A stretch of 64,000 nucleotides of DNA from Halobacillus aidingensis (GTDB lineage Bacteria; Bacillota; Bacilli; Bacillales; Halobacillaceae). Below are positions 25,713-32,762 of the stretch, in pieces. The notes under the pieces are model-generated. The model was not told where the DNA came from. It did no database searches and saw only the letters and a program-made list of their open reading frames with translations. The position numbers and the translations under genes are program-made. The first letter of the stretch is position 1. The number at the start of each line of letters is the position of its first letter. The stretch lies in contig NZ_FNIZ01000005.1 of NCBI RefSeq assembly GCF_900104185.1, positions 134,278 to 198,277 on the forward strand. Direction: 5' to 3'.

Positions 25713-26075
25713 ATGGAAGCTATCCTCCCATGGGGAATCGGATTGTTACTCGGTTGGTTCATAATTAAAAAGCTTTTACCAGTAAAAGGTGTTCAAAATA
25801 TAACCGTCCAGGAAACACAGAAGCGTCTGAAAGAGAAAAATGTGCAATGGATTGATGTCCGTACGCCTGGTGAATATCGAGCGAATCATAAAAAGCCATT
25901 TAAAAATGTACCTCTCTCTGATATTGCGAAGCGATCTGGCGAATTGGACCGCAATAAAGAGATCGTTTTAATATGTCAAAGCGGGATGAGAAGTATGAAC
26001 GCAGCGAAAGTATTGAAAAAGCAAGGGTTTGATAAAATCACCAACGTTAAAGGTGGCATGAGCGCTTGGGGGTGA
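25713..26075 (+). CDS. membrane-anchored rhodanese (sulfurtransferase)
   Basis: 120 aa. An N-terminal hydrophobic helix (ILPWGIGLLLGWFII) is followed by a complete rhodanese domain: VQWIDVRTPGEYRANH, VPLSDI, and the active-site loop CQSGMRS with the catalytic cysteine, then AAKVLKKQGFDKITNVKGGMSAW. It would move persulfide sulfur at the inner face of the membrane. ATG 25713 has AAGGGGTG upstream; GTG 25704 overlaps that site. 12 bp after the first rhodanese-like gene and ended by a terminator. Confidence 0.88.
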   Translation: MEAILPWGIGLLLGWFIIKKLLPVKGVQNITVQETQKRLKEKNVQWIDVRTPGEYRANHKKPFKNVPLSDIAKRSGELDRNKEIVLICQSGMRSMNAAKVLKKQGFDKITNVKGGMSAWG

Positions 26076-26091
26076 ACAACATTCCCTCACG

Positions 26092-26120
26092 AAAAAAGAT
26101 CAGTGGAACTGGTCTTTTTT
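26092..26120 (+). terminator. terminator of the rhodanese operon
   Basis: AAAAAAGATCAGT pairs with ACTGGTCTTTTTT (one G-T pair), loop GGA, long T run. Confidence 0.9.
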
Positions 26121-26178
26121 ATTTTTCTGAAACTTACCTTGAAGCCTGCTCGTACTTGTAGGTGACAGGGGTGATGAT

Positions 26179-26472
26179 ATGTTATGGGTATATATATTTA
26201 TTGGAGCTGCCGGTATTGGATTGTTCGTTCTGTTTAATTGGTTGATGGGTTACCGGAAAGGCCATATACAAATTGATTTTGATGAGAGGTATATCGATCA
26301 TCAGGAATATGTCCAGGCAATTGAAAAAGAATTGAGTGAAAGAGGACACACTGTTCGTTATGAAGGTAATCACACTTTTATCGTGGACGAAAAACCGTAC
26401 GTCTTCTTTGAAAGGAATGTACCCATTGGTGGAGTTCCATTGCAACGGACGATATTGAAACCGGAAAAATAA
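26179..26472 (+). CDS. small membrane protein, unknown
   Basis: 97 aa. One N-terminal membrane helix (residues 2-22) is followed by a soluble alpha/beta part with IQIDFDERYIDHQEYV and a C-terminal strand pair (TFIVDEKPYVFFERNV). Not recognised. ATG follows GGGGTGAT. A single gene between two terminators. Confidence 0.7.
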   Translation: MLWVYIFIGAAGIGLFVLFNWLMGYRKGHIQIDFDERYIDHQEYVQAIEKELSERGHTVRYEGNHTFIVDEKPYVFFERNVPIGGVPLQRTILKPEK

Positions 26473-26480
26473 TGAAATCT

Positions 26481-26510
26481 AAAACCAGTTCCTACAGGGG
26501 ACTGGTTTTT
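26481..26510 (+). terminator. terminator
   Basis: AAAACCAGT pairs with ACTGGTTTT, extended by TCC/GGG, followed by T5. Confidence 0.88.
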
Positions 26511-26599
26511 GTATTGTGTGGAGGCACTTTCCGTTTTTTAGCTGGGATAAGAGAGCTTTTTACCCGCAAACTAATGAAAAAAGGAAAGGGGTGTTTCAT

Positions 26600-27355
26600 T
26601 TGAAAACATTCACCCTATATCTTTTGATTGGTCTATGTATTTTCCATATGAATATTGTAAGCGTTTACGCTAAGAACCACCCTCGGAATTATTATGAAGA
26701 ACAAGGGACGGCGATTTGGGATGTACCCATTTCATCAAAGTATATAGCCATCACTTTTGATGATGGTCCAAGTTCAGAGTACACGCCGGAAATTTTGGAC
26801 ATTTTACAGGAGCATAACGCGAAAGCTACCTTTTTTGTAGTTGGATCAAGGGCTCAGGAGAATCCGTCGATCATCAAGTCGATGGTGAAAAGTGGTCACG
26901 AGCTTGCCAACCACAGTTTTCATCACCCGGACTTTACAGGAATAACAAAAGAAGAGCTGATCCATGAAATGGACAACACATCAGAAGTTCTTGAAAGTTT
27001 GACAGGTGCCCCGCCGAGGCTGTTTCGTCCACCTGGAGGCGTCTATAACGACATTATTGTCAATACGGCTAATGAAGAAGGGTATATGGTGGTCATGTGG
27101 TCCTGGCATCAAGATACGAGAGACTGGAAAAGCCCCGGCGTCCATAATATTGTAAAAACCGTATTGAACAATACGAGGAATGGGGATATTGTCCTTTTTC
27201 ACGATTTTGGAGGCGATCGTTCACAGACGGTTGAAGCATTAAAGCAGATTCTCCCTAAACTGAAAGAAGAAGGCTATCAATTCGTAACTGTCTCGGAATT
27301 GCTTCAAAAACATACGAAATACAACCTTCTGCATGGAGTCAACGGTGTAGATTGA
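26600..27355 (+). CDS. polysaccharide deacetylase, secreted
   Basis: 251 aa NodB-type deacetylase removing N-acetyl (or other acyl) groups from cell-wall or polysaccharide sugars. A signal peptide (TLYLLIGLCIFHMNIVSVYA) ends near residue 24. Motif 1 is TFDDGPSS (catalytic Asp, metal Asp), motif 2 HSFHHPDF (metal His pair), motif 3 RPPGG, then WSWHQDTRDW and IVLFHD (catalytic His). TTG 26600 has AAAGGGGTG upstream and sits just before the signal peptide; the frame opens earlier without a site. A cre-like sequence lies inside the signal-peptide codons. Confidence 0.9.
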   Translation: MKTFTLYLLIGLCIFHMNIVSVYAKNHPRNYYEEQGTAIWDVPISSKYIAITFDDGPSSEYTPEILDILQEHNAKATFFVVGSRAQENPSIIKSMVKSGHELANHSFHHPDFTGITKEELIHEMDNTSEVLESLTGAPPRLFRPPGGVYNDIIVNTANEEGYMVVMWSWHQDTRDWKSPGVHNIVKTVLNNTRNGDIVLFHDFGGDRSQTVEALKQILPKLKEEGYQFVTVSELLQKHTKYNLLHGVNGVD

Positions 27356-27360
27356 TCCCT

Positions 27361-27387
27361 GATCCCAAACTTTTGGGATCTTTTTTT
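27361..27387 (+). terminator. terminator of the deacetylase gene
   Basis: GATCCCAAA pairs perfectly with TTTGGGATC, loop CT, T7. Confidence 0.92.
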
Positions 27388-27449
27388 GTCTTTAAAAAGA
27401 CTAAGGTGAAGGGGTTTTTAGCAACTTAAGAATCTTTGATCATACCTTA

Positions 27450-27466
27450 TGTTAAGAAACCTGACA
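27450..27466 (+). promoter_or_regulatory. TnrA/GlnR box 1 (activator position)
   Basis: TGTTAAGAAACCTGACA is an exact match to TGTNAN7TNACA. Its centre (27458) lies about 51 bp upstream of the predicted transcription start of amt, the distance at which TnrA activates promoters in Bacillus subtilis. Confidence 0.85.
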
Positions 27467-27473
27467 TTTATAG

Positions 27474-27502
27474 TTGTGTAAATATTGTGACTTTGATACA
27501 AT
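27474..27502 (+). promoter_or_regulatory. promoter of amt
   Basis: TTGTGT (27474-27479), 17 bp, TACAAT (27497-27502); start of transcription near 27509. The -35 is poor, as expected for an activated promoter. Confidence 0.7.
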
Positions 27503-27518
27503 TCTTAATAACATAAGA

Positions 27519-27535
27519 TGTTATAAAATCTAACA
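27519..27535 (+). promoter_or_regulatory. TnrA/GlnR box 2 (repressor position)
   Basis: TGTTATAAAATCTAACA is a second exact TGTNAN7TNACA match, about +10 to +26 from the predicted start, where binding would hinder transcription. Confidence 0.8.
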
Positions 27536-27552
27536 TAAGGGGAGTTAAGAGA

Positions 27553-28818
27553 ATGGATGCTACTTTTTTGATGAACAATCTTTGGATCATCGTCTGTACA
27601 ATCCTGGTTCTATTGATGCAAGGGGGCTTTATACTGCTTGAAGCAGGGTCGACACGTATGAAAAACGCCGGCCATATTGCAGGAAAGACGGTTTTTACTG
27701 TAGGCATTGTTTCTGTGGTATTCTGGGCATTAGGATACGGACTGATTTATGGTGAAGGAAATGGATTTATTGGCTTTTCTAATTTCTTTTTCGGGGATGC
27801 AACAACGATGGGGGAAGGCTTAGCTGGTTCCACAGATTTCCTTTTTCAGTTGGCGTTTGCAGCCATTGCGATGACGATTGCTTTTGGTGGTTTTGCTGAG
27901 AGGGCAAAACTGGTCGCCTACGTTATTTTCGCTATTTTATTCTCTGTACTCGTTTATCCTGTTATTGCTCACTGGATCTGGGGCGGCGGCTGGTTAGGTG
28001 AACATGGAAAACAGGACTTTGCCGGTTCAACGGTTGTCCACTTGACGGGTGCCATGGCGGCTTTAGCGGCAACGATCATTTTGAAACCTCGGATTGGAAA
28101 ATACAACAAAGATGGTTCTTCTAATGAAATTGCCGGCCATAACCAGGTGTTTACAGCATTAGGTGTCCTCCTCTTATGGGTCGGCTGGTTCGGATTTAAT
28201 GCAGGAAGTACGTTCGGGGTAGCGGATGCGTTCTTTGGTTATGTAGCCCTTAACACCCAATTGGCAGCAGGTGCTGGTGCCATCGGTGCGATGCTGATGG
28301 TTTGGGCAGTGACTGGAAAAGCAGATGTACCGACAACGTTGAATGGTGCCCTTGCCGGTCTTGTTGCGATTACAGCTTCTTGCGCTTTCGTTGAACCTTG
28401 GGCAGCCGTTTTGATTGGCCTGATCGGTGGTGGAATTGTATTCTTCAGCATGCGTTTCTTTGATAAAAGGAAAATTGATGATCCGATTTTTGCTCTCTCC
28501 GTCCACGGTGTCGTGGGTGTATGGGGAACGTTGTCCAATGGGTTGTTCGCAACCCCAGAGCTTGCCTCTGTGGGTCGTCCCGGCCTGTTTTACGGTGGTG
28601 GATTTGAGCAGCTATGGGTGCAGACGCTCGGAGTTGTAAGTAGTGGGTTGTATGCGTTCATCGTTTCATTCATCATTCTGAAAATTATGGATAAAGCAAT
28701 GGGTGGTCTTCGTGTATCAGAAGAGGAAGAAATCATGGGTCTTGACTTAAGTGAACACGGCGGTTATGGATACCCTGAAAATTTGACGCCTCCACAAAAG
28801 ACAAAATCAGGAGCGTAA
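27553..28818 (+). CDS. amt: ammonium transporter
   Basis: 421 aa Amt/NrgA-type channel for ammonium uptake at low external nitrogen. About 11 membrane helices; the two pore histidines are in HLTGAMAAL and SVHGVVGVWGTLSNG, and the periplasmic-side gate aromatic segment is AFGGFAERAK. The C-terminal cytosolic tail with GLDLSEHGGYGYP is the region that PII docks on in other Amt proteins. ATG follows GGGGAG. Unlike Bacillus nrgAB, no PII gene follows; a GlnD/DUF294-like gene does, after 26 bp. Two exact TnrA/GlnR boxes flank its promoter. Confidence 0.96.
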   Translation: MDATFLMNNLWIIVCTILVLLMQGGFILLEAGSTRMKNAGHIAGKTVFTVGIVSVVFWALGYGLIYGEGNGFIGFSNFFFGDATTMGEGLAGSTDFLFQLAFAAIAMTIAFGGFAERAKLVAYVIFAILFSVLVYPVIAHWIWGGGWLGEHGKQDFAGSTVVHLTGAMAALAATIILKPRIGKYNKDGSSNEIAGHNQVFTALGVLLLWVGWFGFNAGSTFGVADAFFGYVALNTQLAAGAGAIGAMLMVWAVTGKADVPTTLNGALAGLVAITASCAFVEPWAAVLIGLIGGGIVFFSMRFFDKRKIDDPIFALSVHGVVGVWGTLSNGLFATPELASVGRPGLFYGGGFEQLWVQTLGVVSSGLYAFIVSFIILKIMDKAMGGLRVSEEEEIMGLDLSEHGGYGYPENLTPPQKTKSGA

Positions 28819-28844
28819 AGACGTAATCATAAAGGATGGAATGG

Positions 28845-29810
28845 ATGTTTAAAACATATGAAGAAATCAGAGTATGGCGAGAAGAGATGATTGAATCTGT
28901 ATGTGATGATCATTTGCAGTTGAATGCTTTTCACGATCAATTGATCCACCATACTTTCCATCTGGCAAAAGAAAAAGTTGAACGTGAGCAGGGGGAGCCT
29001 CCTGCTCCTTTTGCATTTTTTCTGATGGGGAGTGCAGGAAGATATGAGCAGTCGCTATGGAGTGATCAAGATCATGGGATTCTGTTTGATGGGGACGAGA
29101 AACATCAGGATTATTATTTATCGCTGGGAGAAGAAATCAGAGAAGGAATGGCCATCGTCGGTTATGAACGGTGTGAGGGGAATGTGATGGCTTCGAATCC
29201 TCTATGGTGCCAACCCGTAGACGTATTCGTCCTGCAGATCTCCGAATGGTTGAGGGAAGCAGACTGGCAGTCCCTCCGGCATTTTCTTATTTTCTTTGAT
29301 TCTAGAGTGTTGGTAGGGGAGTCAGAACTGTTGCTAAAAGTCAAAGAGACTTCTTTTGCGGTGATTGATGAAGAACCAGGGCTTTTGACAAGGTTGATGG
29401 ATAATGTCAATTACGTAAAAAAGGGTGTGGGAGTTTTCGGGCAGCTGCTGCCGGATTACAGTGGAGAGAAAAAAGGTCATTTCAATCTAAAACAGACAGT
29501 CTATTTTCCATATATTAATGCTTTGAGGATCCTGTCCCTTTTTCAACATGTCACCAATTCTTCAACGTTATCAAGATTTGAAGCGCTGCGTTCCCTATAT
29601 CCCTCTCTTTCTGAATATGAAAATGGTTTTCGACAATTCCTTCAGCAAAGGTTGAAGCTGAAAAAAGAAGCTGAAAATTATCAGCAGGTCCACGTAATCA
29701 AAGTGGAACAGTTATCAAAAGAAGAAAAACAGCAATTGAAAAAGCAGGTCAAAAGCGCTCAAAAACTATATCAAATGGCGAAAAACATCATTAAAGAGGG
29801 TCGAACATGA
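28845..29810 (+). CDS. DUF294-type nucleotidyltransferase (GlnD-like)
   Basis: 321 aa. The catalytic nucleotidyltransferase motif GSAGRYEQSLWSDQDHG (about residues 62-78) has the G-S-x-x-R and D-x-D pattern of GlnD/GlnE enzymes, with D74 and D76 as metal ligands. A helical substrate-binding domain of the DUF294 type follows (TVYFPYINALRILSLF) and a Lys/Gln-rich coiled tail. There are no CBS domains, which many relatives carry. It might modify a protein by adding a nucleotide; the target is unknown. ATG 28845 has AAAGGATGG upstream; ATG 28836 lies inside that site. Its stop overlaps the exonuclease start (ATGA). Confidence 0.82.
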   Translation: MFKTYEEIRVWREEMIESVCDDHLQLNAFHDQLIHHTFHLAKEKVEREQGEPPAPFAFFLMGSAGRYEQSLWSDQDHGILFDGDEKHQDYYLSLGEEIREGMAIVGYERCEGNVMASNPLWCQPVDVFVLQISEWLREADWQSLRHFLIFFDSRVLVGESELLLKVKETSFAVIDEEPGLLTRLMDNVNYVKKGVGVFGQLLPDYSGEKKGHFNLKQTVYFPYINALRILSLFQHVTNSSTLSRFEALRSLYPSLSEYENGFRQFLQQRLKLKKEAENYQQVHVIKVEQLSKEEKQQLKKQVKSAQKLYQMAKNIIKEGRT

Positions 29811-30529
29811 ACCCTTTTGTACAATTTGTTAAAGATCTGTCCGGGAAAATCGGTGGTGGGCTTTCTTCATTGAATCAAAATGATCCATCCAATATGGCGT
29901 ACTTAAGGAACCTGGAGAGAGAGATGAAGAACGAGAATACTCTTGACCTTCCTTTTGATGATTTGAGTATTACGGTTTTCGATTTGGAAACGACCGGCTT
30001 TTACCCATACAACGGCGACCAGATTTTATCCATAGGGGCTGTGAAAGTGAAAGGAGAACAAATTGTCGATAGCCACACCTTTTATACTTTGGTCGGTACA
30101 GATGCTACGCCATCTCAAGAGATTGCATCCTTGACTGGAATTACAAGGGAAATGATCGAAGACGCACCTCCCCTTCGCGATGCTTTGAAGAGCTTTTATA
30201 ATTATGTGAAGGCGGACTTGCTTGTCGCTCACCATGCCAATCATGAAAAGCAATTCATGAATCATGCCACATGGATCGCCTTGAGAAAAAGGTTCCAGCA
30301 TAGAATCGTCGATACAGCCTTTTTGACGAAGATTCTTCATAAACAGCAAGGGCTGACGACGCTAGATGAATGTTGCGAGCATTATGGGATTGATATAAAG
30401 AGACGTCACCATGCGCTTTATGATAGTTTGGCGACCGCTGAATTATGGATGTTTTGCATAAAAGAATTAAAGAAAGAAGGGTTTACGAATTTGAGCGAGA
30501 TCTATGCAAGGATCGCCACGATGGAATGA
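29807..30529 (+). CDS. DEDD-type 3'-5' exonuclease (DnaQ/PolC-like)
   Basis: 240 aa. The exonuclease domain starts near residue 55: motif I is D59-L-E61-T-T-G, motif II lies in LLVAHHANHEKQF, and motif III is HHALYDSLATAE with H201 and D206. In motif II the usual Asp (NxxFD) is replaced by Glu (E147), so activity should be tested. An N-terminal extension of about 50 residues is not recognised. It is coupled by a 4-bp overlap to the nucleotidyltransferase. Partner pairs of this kind occur next to transporters in other bacteria; nucleic acid or nucleotide substrates are both possible. Confidence 0.82.
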   Translation: MNPFVQFVKDLSGKIGGGLSSLNQNDPSNMAYLRNLEREMKNENTLDLPFDDLSITVFDLETTGFYPYNGDQILSIGAVKVKGEQIVDSHTFYTLVGTDATPSQEIASLTGITREMIEDAPPLRDALKSFYNYVKADLLVAHHANHEKQFMNHATWIALRKRFQHRIVDTAFLTKILHKQQGLTTLDECCEHYGIDIKRRHHALYDSLATAELWMFCIKELKKEGFTNLSEIYARIATME

Positions 30530-30605
30530 GCGTCTAAACCTTTTCATGTTTTTCTTTTTTCAGCATAAAATTGATAGGACAGCATGAAGGGGGGATGACA
30601 GCATC

Positions 30606-31652
30606 ATGTATCCATACGGACCTTATTATTATGGTTATGGGGGGCCGCCGGATTCTTATGGATATAGGGGTTACCCTATGGAAGGTAATGCCCTGTATCC
30701 ATACACTCCTTATCAACAGGGCTATTATGGGCAGCCGGCTTACCAAGCTTATCCTTATCAGGTAAATAGGTCATTCAATCCTCAGAGGGACAGTTGGAAG
30801 AGGTGGGAAGACCTCGGATCACCTCTAAGAGGTTTTAGAGGGTCGCCGACTGTTTCATCATGGCAGGCAAATCGGTTGGATTGCTTTGTCAGAGGCAGTG
30901 ATAACCGTCTGTGGCATAAATGGTGGAATGGCTCAAGATGGCAGGAGTGGGAAGACTTAGGTGCCCCTCGTGGAGGAGTAAGAAGCTCGCCCGGGGCTGT
31001 ATCCTGGGGGCCGAATCGAATTGATTGTTTTGTAAGAGGTACGAATGAACGGATGTGGCACAAATGGTGGGACGGTTCAAGATGGAGAGAATGGGAAGAT
31101 CTCGGTTCGCCACCTCCTGGATTTGATGGATCACCAGCTGTATCCTCCTGGGAGAGGAATCGCCTTGACTGTTTCGTTCAGGGAGACGATAACAACCTGT
31201 GGCATAAATGGTGGGATGGTTCCAGGTGGAGACAATGGGAAAACCTCGGTGCGCCAAGAGGAGGCGTCCGGAGTTCTCCGACAGCTGTATCCTGGGGGCC
31301 GAATCGAATTGATTGTTTTGTCCGGGGAAGAAATGATGTCATGTGGCACAAGTGGTGGAACGGAACACGCTGGAGTGAGTGGGAAGATTTGGGGTCACCA
31401 AGAGGTGGATTTGATGGTGCTCCTGGTGTTTCCTCCTGGGCACAAAATCGTCTGGATTGTTTTGTGCGTGGGGACAATAATCAGCTATGGCATAAATGGT
31501 GGGACGGTAGACAATGGAGAAACTGGGAGAACCTTGGTGCCCCAAGAGGGGGCGTGCGCTCTTCGCCAGCTGCTGTATCATGGGGAAGAAACCGGATTGA
31601 CTGTTTCGTCCGCGGTGCGAATGACCATATGTGGCATAAATGGTATTCATAA
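30606..31652 (+). CDS. six-repeat DUF346/PLL-type lectin-like protein
   Basis: 348 aa, no signal peptide. Residues 1-58 are Tyr/Gly/Pro-rich (YPYGPYYYGYGGPP), like spore-coat proteins. From about 64 on come six 48-residue repeats with the pattern WE-x-LG-x-P ... SPxxxSW-x-x-NR-x-DCFVRG ... WHKWW-x-G-x-x-W. Odd and even repeats differ (SSW..NRLDCF versus VSWG.NRIDCF), so the array is three 96-residue pairs; each repeat carries a cysteine. This is the DUF346 repeat of PLL-family beta-propeller lectins, known to bind fucose or methylated sugars. ATG follows AAGGGGGGATG. A terminator follows. Confidence 0.85.
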   Translation: MYPYGPYYYGYGGPPDSYGYRGYPMEGNALYPYTPYQQGYYGQPAYQAYPYQVNRSFNPQRDSWKRWEDLGSPLRGFRGSPTVSSWQANRLDCFVRGSDNRLWHKWWNGSRWQEWEDLGAPRGGVRSSPGAVSWGPNRIDCFVRGTNERMWHKWWDGSRWREWEDLGSPPPGFDGSPAVSSWERNRLDCFVQGDDNNLWHKWWDGSRWRQWENLGAPRGGVRSSPTAVSWGPNRIDCFVRGRNDVMWHKWWNGTRWSEWEDLGSPRGGFDGAPGVSSWAQNRLDCFVRGDNNQLWHKWWDGRQWRNWENLGAPRGGVRSSPAAVSWGRNRIDCFVRGANDHMWHKWYS

Positions 31653-31662
31653 TAGATCAAAT

Positions 31663-31692
31663 AAAATCCTGAGGAATACTCCTCAGGATTTT
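31663..31692 (+). terminator. bidirectional terminator
   Basis: AAAATCCTGAGGA pairs perfectly with TCCTCAGGATTTT, loop ATAC. It serves the lectin gene on plus and the small gene on minus. Confidence 0.9.
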
Positions 31693-31698
31693 ACTGTT

Positions 31699-31836
31699 TT
31701 ATTCATTCGCTCCAGGTCCTTGCTTGGGACGATTCTTATTGGTGCGGTGGCCGACTTCTTCTTCAATCGGCAGGCTTTCTTTCGGTGTTTTATTGTTCGT
31801 TTTCGCTGCGTTCATTTGTGACGTTCGTTTTCCCAT
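31699..31836 (-). CDS. small hydrophilic protein, possibly spore-associated
   Basis: 45 aa, begins MGKRTSQMNAAKTNNKTPKE and ends in KNRPKQGPGANE; rich in Asn, Lys, Glu and Gly, with no hydrophobic segment. The composition is like minor small acid-soluble spore proteins, but I do not recognise the family. ATG 31836 has AGGAGG 9 nt upstream; ATG 31842 is closer to the site and less likely. Shares the hairpin at 31663-31692 as terminator with the lectin gene. Confidence 0.65.
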   Translation of the reverse strand: MGKRTSQMNAAKTNNKTPKESLPIEEEVGHRTNKNRPKQGPGANE

Positions 31837-31960
31837 CAACATCTACCTCCTCTTATGGGCATAGTTTGTATATAATGAAGAGAGGTAAAACGAGGAAATT
31901 TTTTCTTTCATGAAACCTTCCATTAATAAGAATCGTAGGGATAATGGGGAGGTGACCCGT

Positions 31961-32155
31961 TTGAGACAATGGTTGAAAAGCAAGAGAGAAGTATTGAAAC
32001 GACGCAGACAAAATGCTGATAAATCCAGTATTTTTGATTTTTTGTTTGAACTATTGCTTTGGTTACCTGAGCTGATCATTTTCCCCATCCGAATGGTCGT
32101 CTGGTTATTGAAAGGGCTCGGAAGGTTGATCGGTCTTATTTCCGATTTCAATTAA
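31961..32155 (+). CDS. small membrane-associated protein, unknown
   Basis: 64 aa: a very basic N-terminal helix (RQWLKSKREVLKRRRQ) followed by a long hydrophobic stretch (FLFELLLWLPELIIFPIRMVVWLLKGLG). Not recognised. TTG 31961 has GGGGAGGTG 6-7 nt upstream; the frame opens at 31910 without a site. Repeat copy C begins 6 bp after the stop. Confidence 0.65.
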   Translation: MRQWLKSKREVLKRRRQNADKSSIFDFLFELLLWLPELIIFPIRMVVWLLKGLGRLIGLISDFN

Positions 32156-32161
32156 TATTGG

Positions 32162-32735
32162 ATATGGCAGGATTGTTGAAGACTTGATTTCGAGACTTTT
32201 GTGAGAGTTTAGGGGCTCCGGGAAAAGGTTCGCTTTCCGTGGGCGAGTGATGAGCCTCCTCGAGCTAACGCTCTGCGGGGTCTCATCTACCACGCACTTC
32301 CCACAGGAGTCTCACCGTTTCCCTCCGCCCCTTTACCCTATGAGGTTCTTGAAATCCCTCTAATAGTAACCTGCCGAGTTCTGTAAGGAAGCCTAGCCCA
32401 CTCACGCCGTTATAGAGTCTTTTTAACCATAGATCCTGCACGAATAAGGCGTAGGAACAGGGTCTGGGAAACGTCCGCATGAAAAGCGAATGGAGAAACG
32501 AACGTGTGTGTTTTTTTACAAACGGATTCAAAACACCGCAAATCGTCGTTTCCCTGACCCCGTATCCATGGCCAGGAATTCTCTTTTATGATTTCAACTA
32601 GTCAAGACTTCCTTTAAGGATGAGCGGTATGTGCTCCTTGCGCTCCCGCGGAAAGTGAGCTATCCCCGCAGCCCCCATCCACTCAACAAAAGCCTCGAAA
32701 CGGAGTCTTCAAGAATAGGGAGCTTATATAATATA
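32162..32735. repeat. structured interspersed repeat, copy C (degraded or recombined)
   Basis: Fills the gap between the small gene and the HIT gene. The left end GGCAGGATTGTTGAAGACT (32166-32184) continues TTTCGAGACTTTTGTG; the right end is GCCTCGAAACGGAGTCTTC (about 32693-32711) plus AATAGGGAGCTTATAT. A left module (about 32207-32335) is complete, but only the end of a second one remains at 32637-32672 (GCGCTCCCGCGGAAAG). The middle differs from copies A and B and has its own long inverted pair, GGGTCTGGGAAACG (about 32460) with CGTTTCCCTGACCC (about 32548). Confidence 0.8.
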
Positions 32736-32762
32736 AACGGAAAAGTGAAAAGGGGGAATGAC

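Noticed and set aside
31045-31821. Alternative-frame open reading frame of 258 codons through the lectin repeats
   Set aside because: Repeats keep several frames open at once; only the frame with the WHKWW repeats has a binding site and family match.
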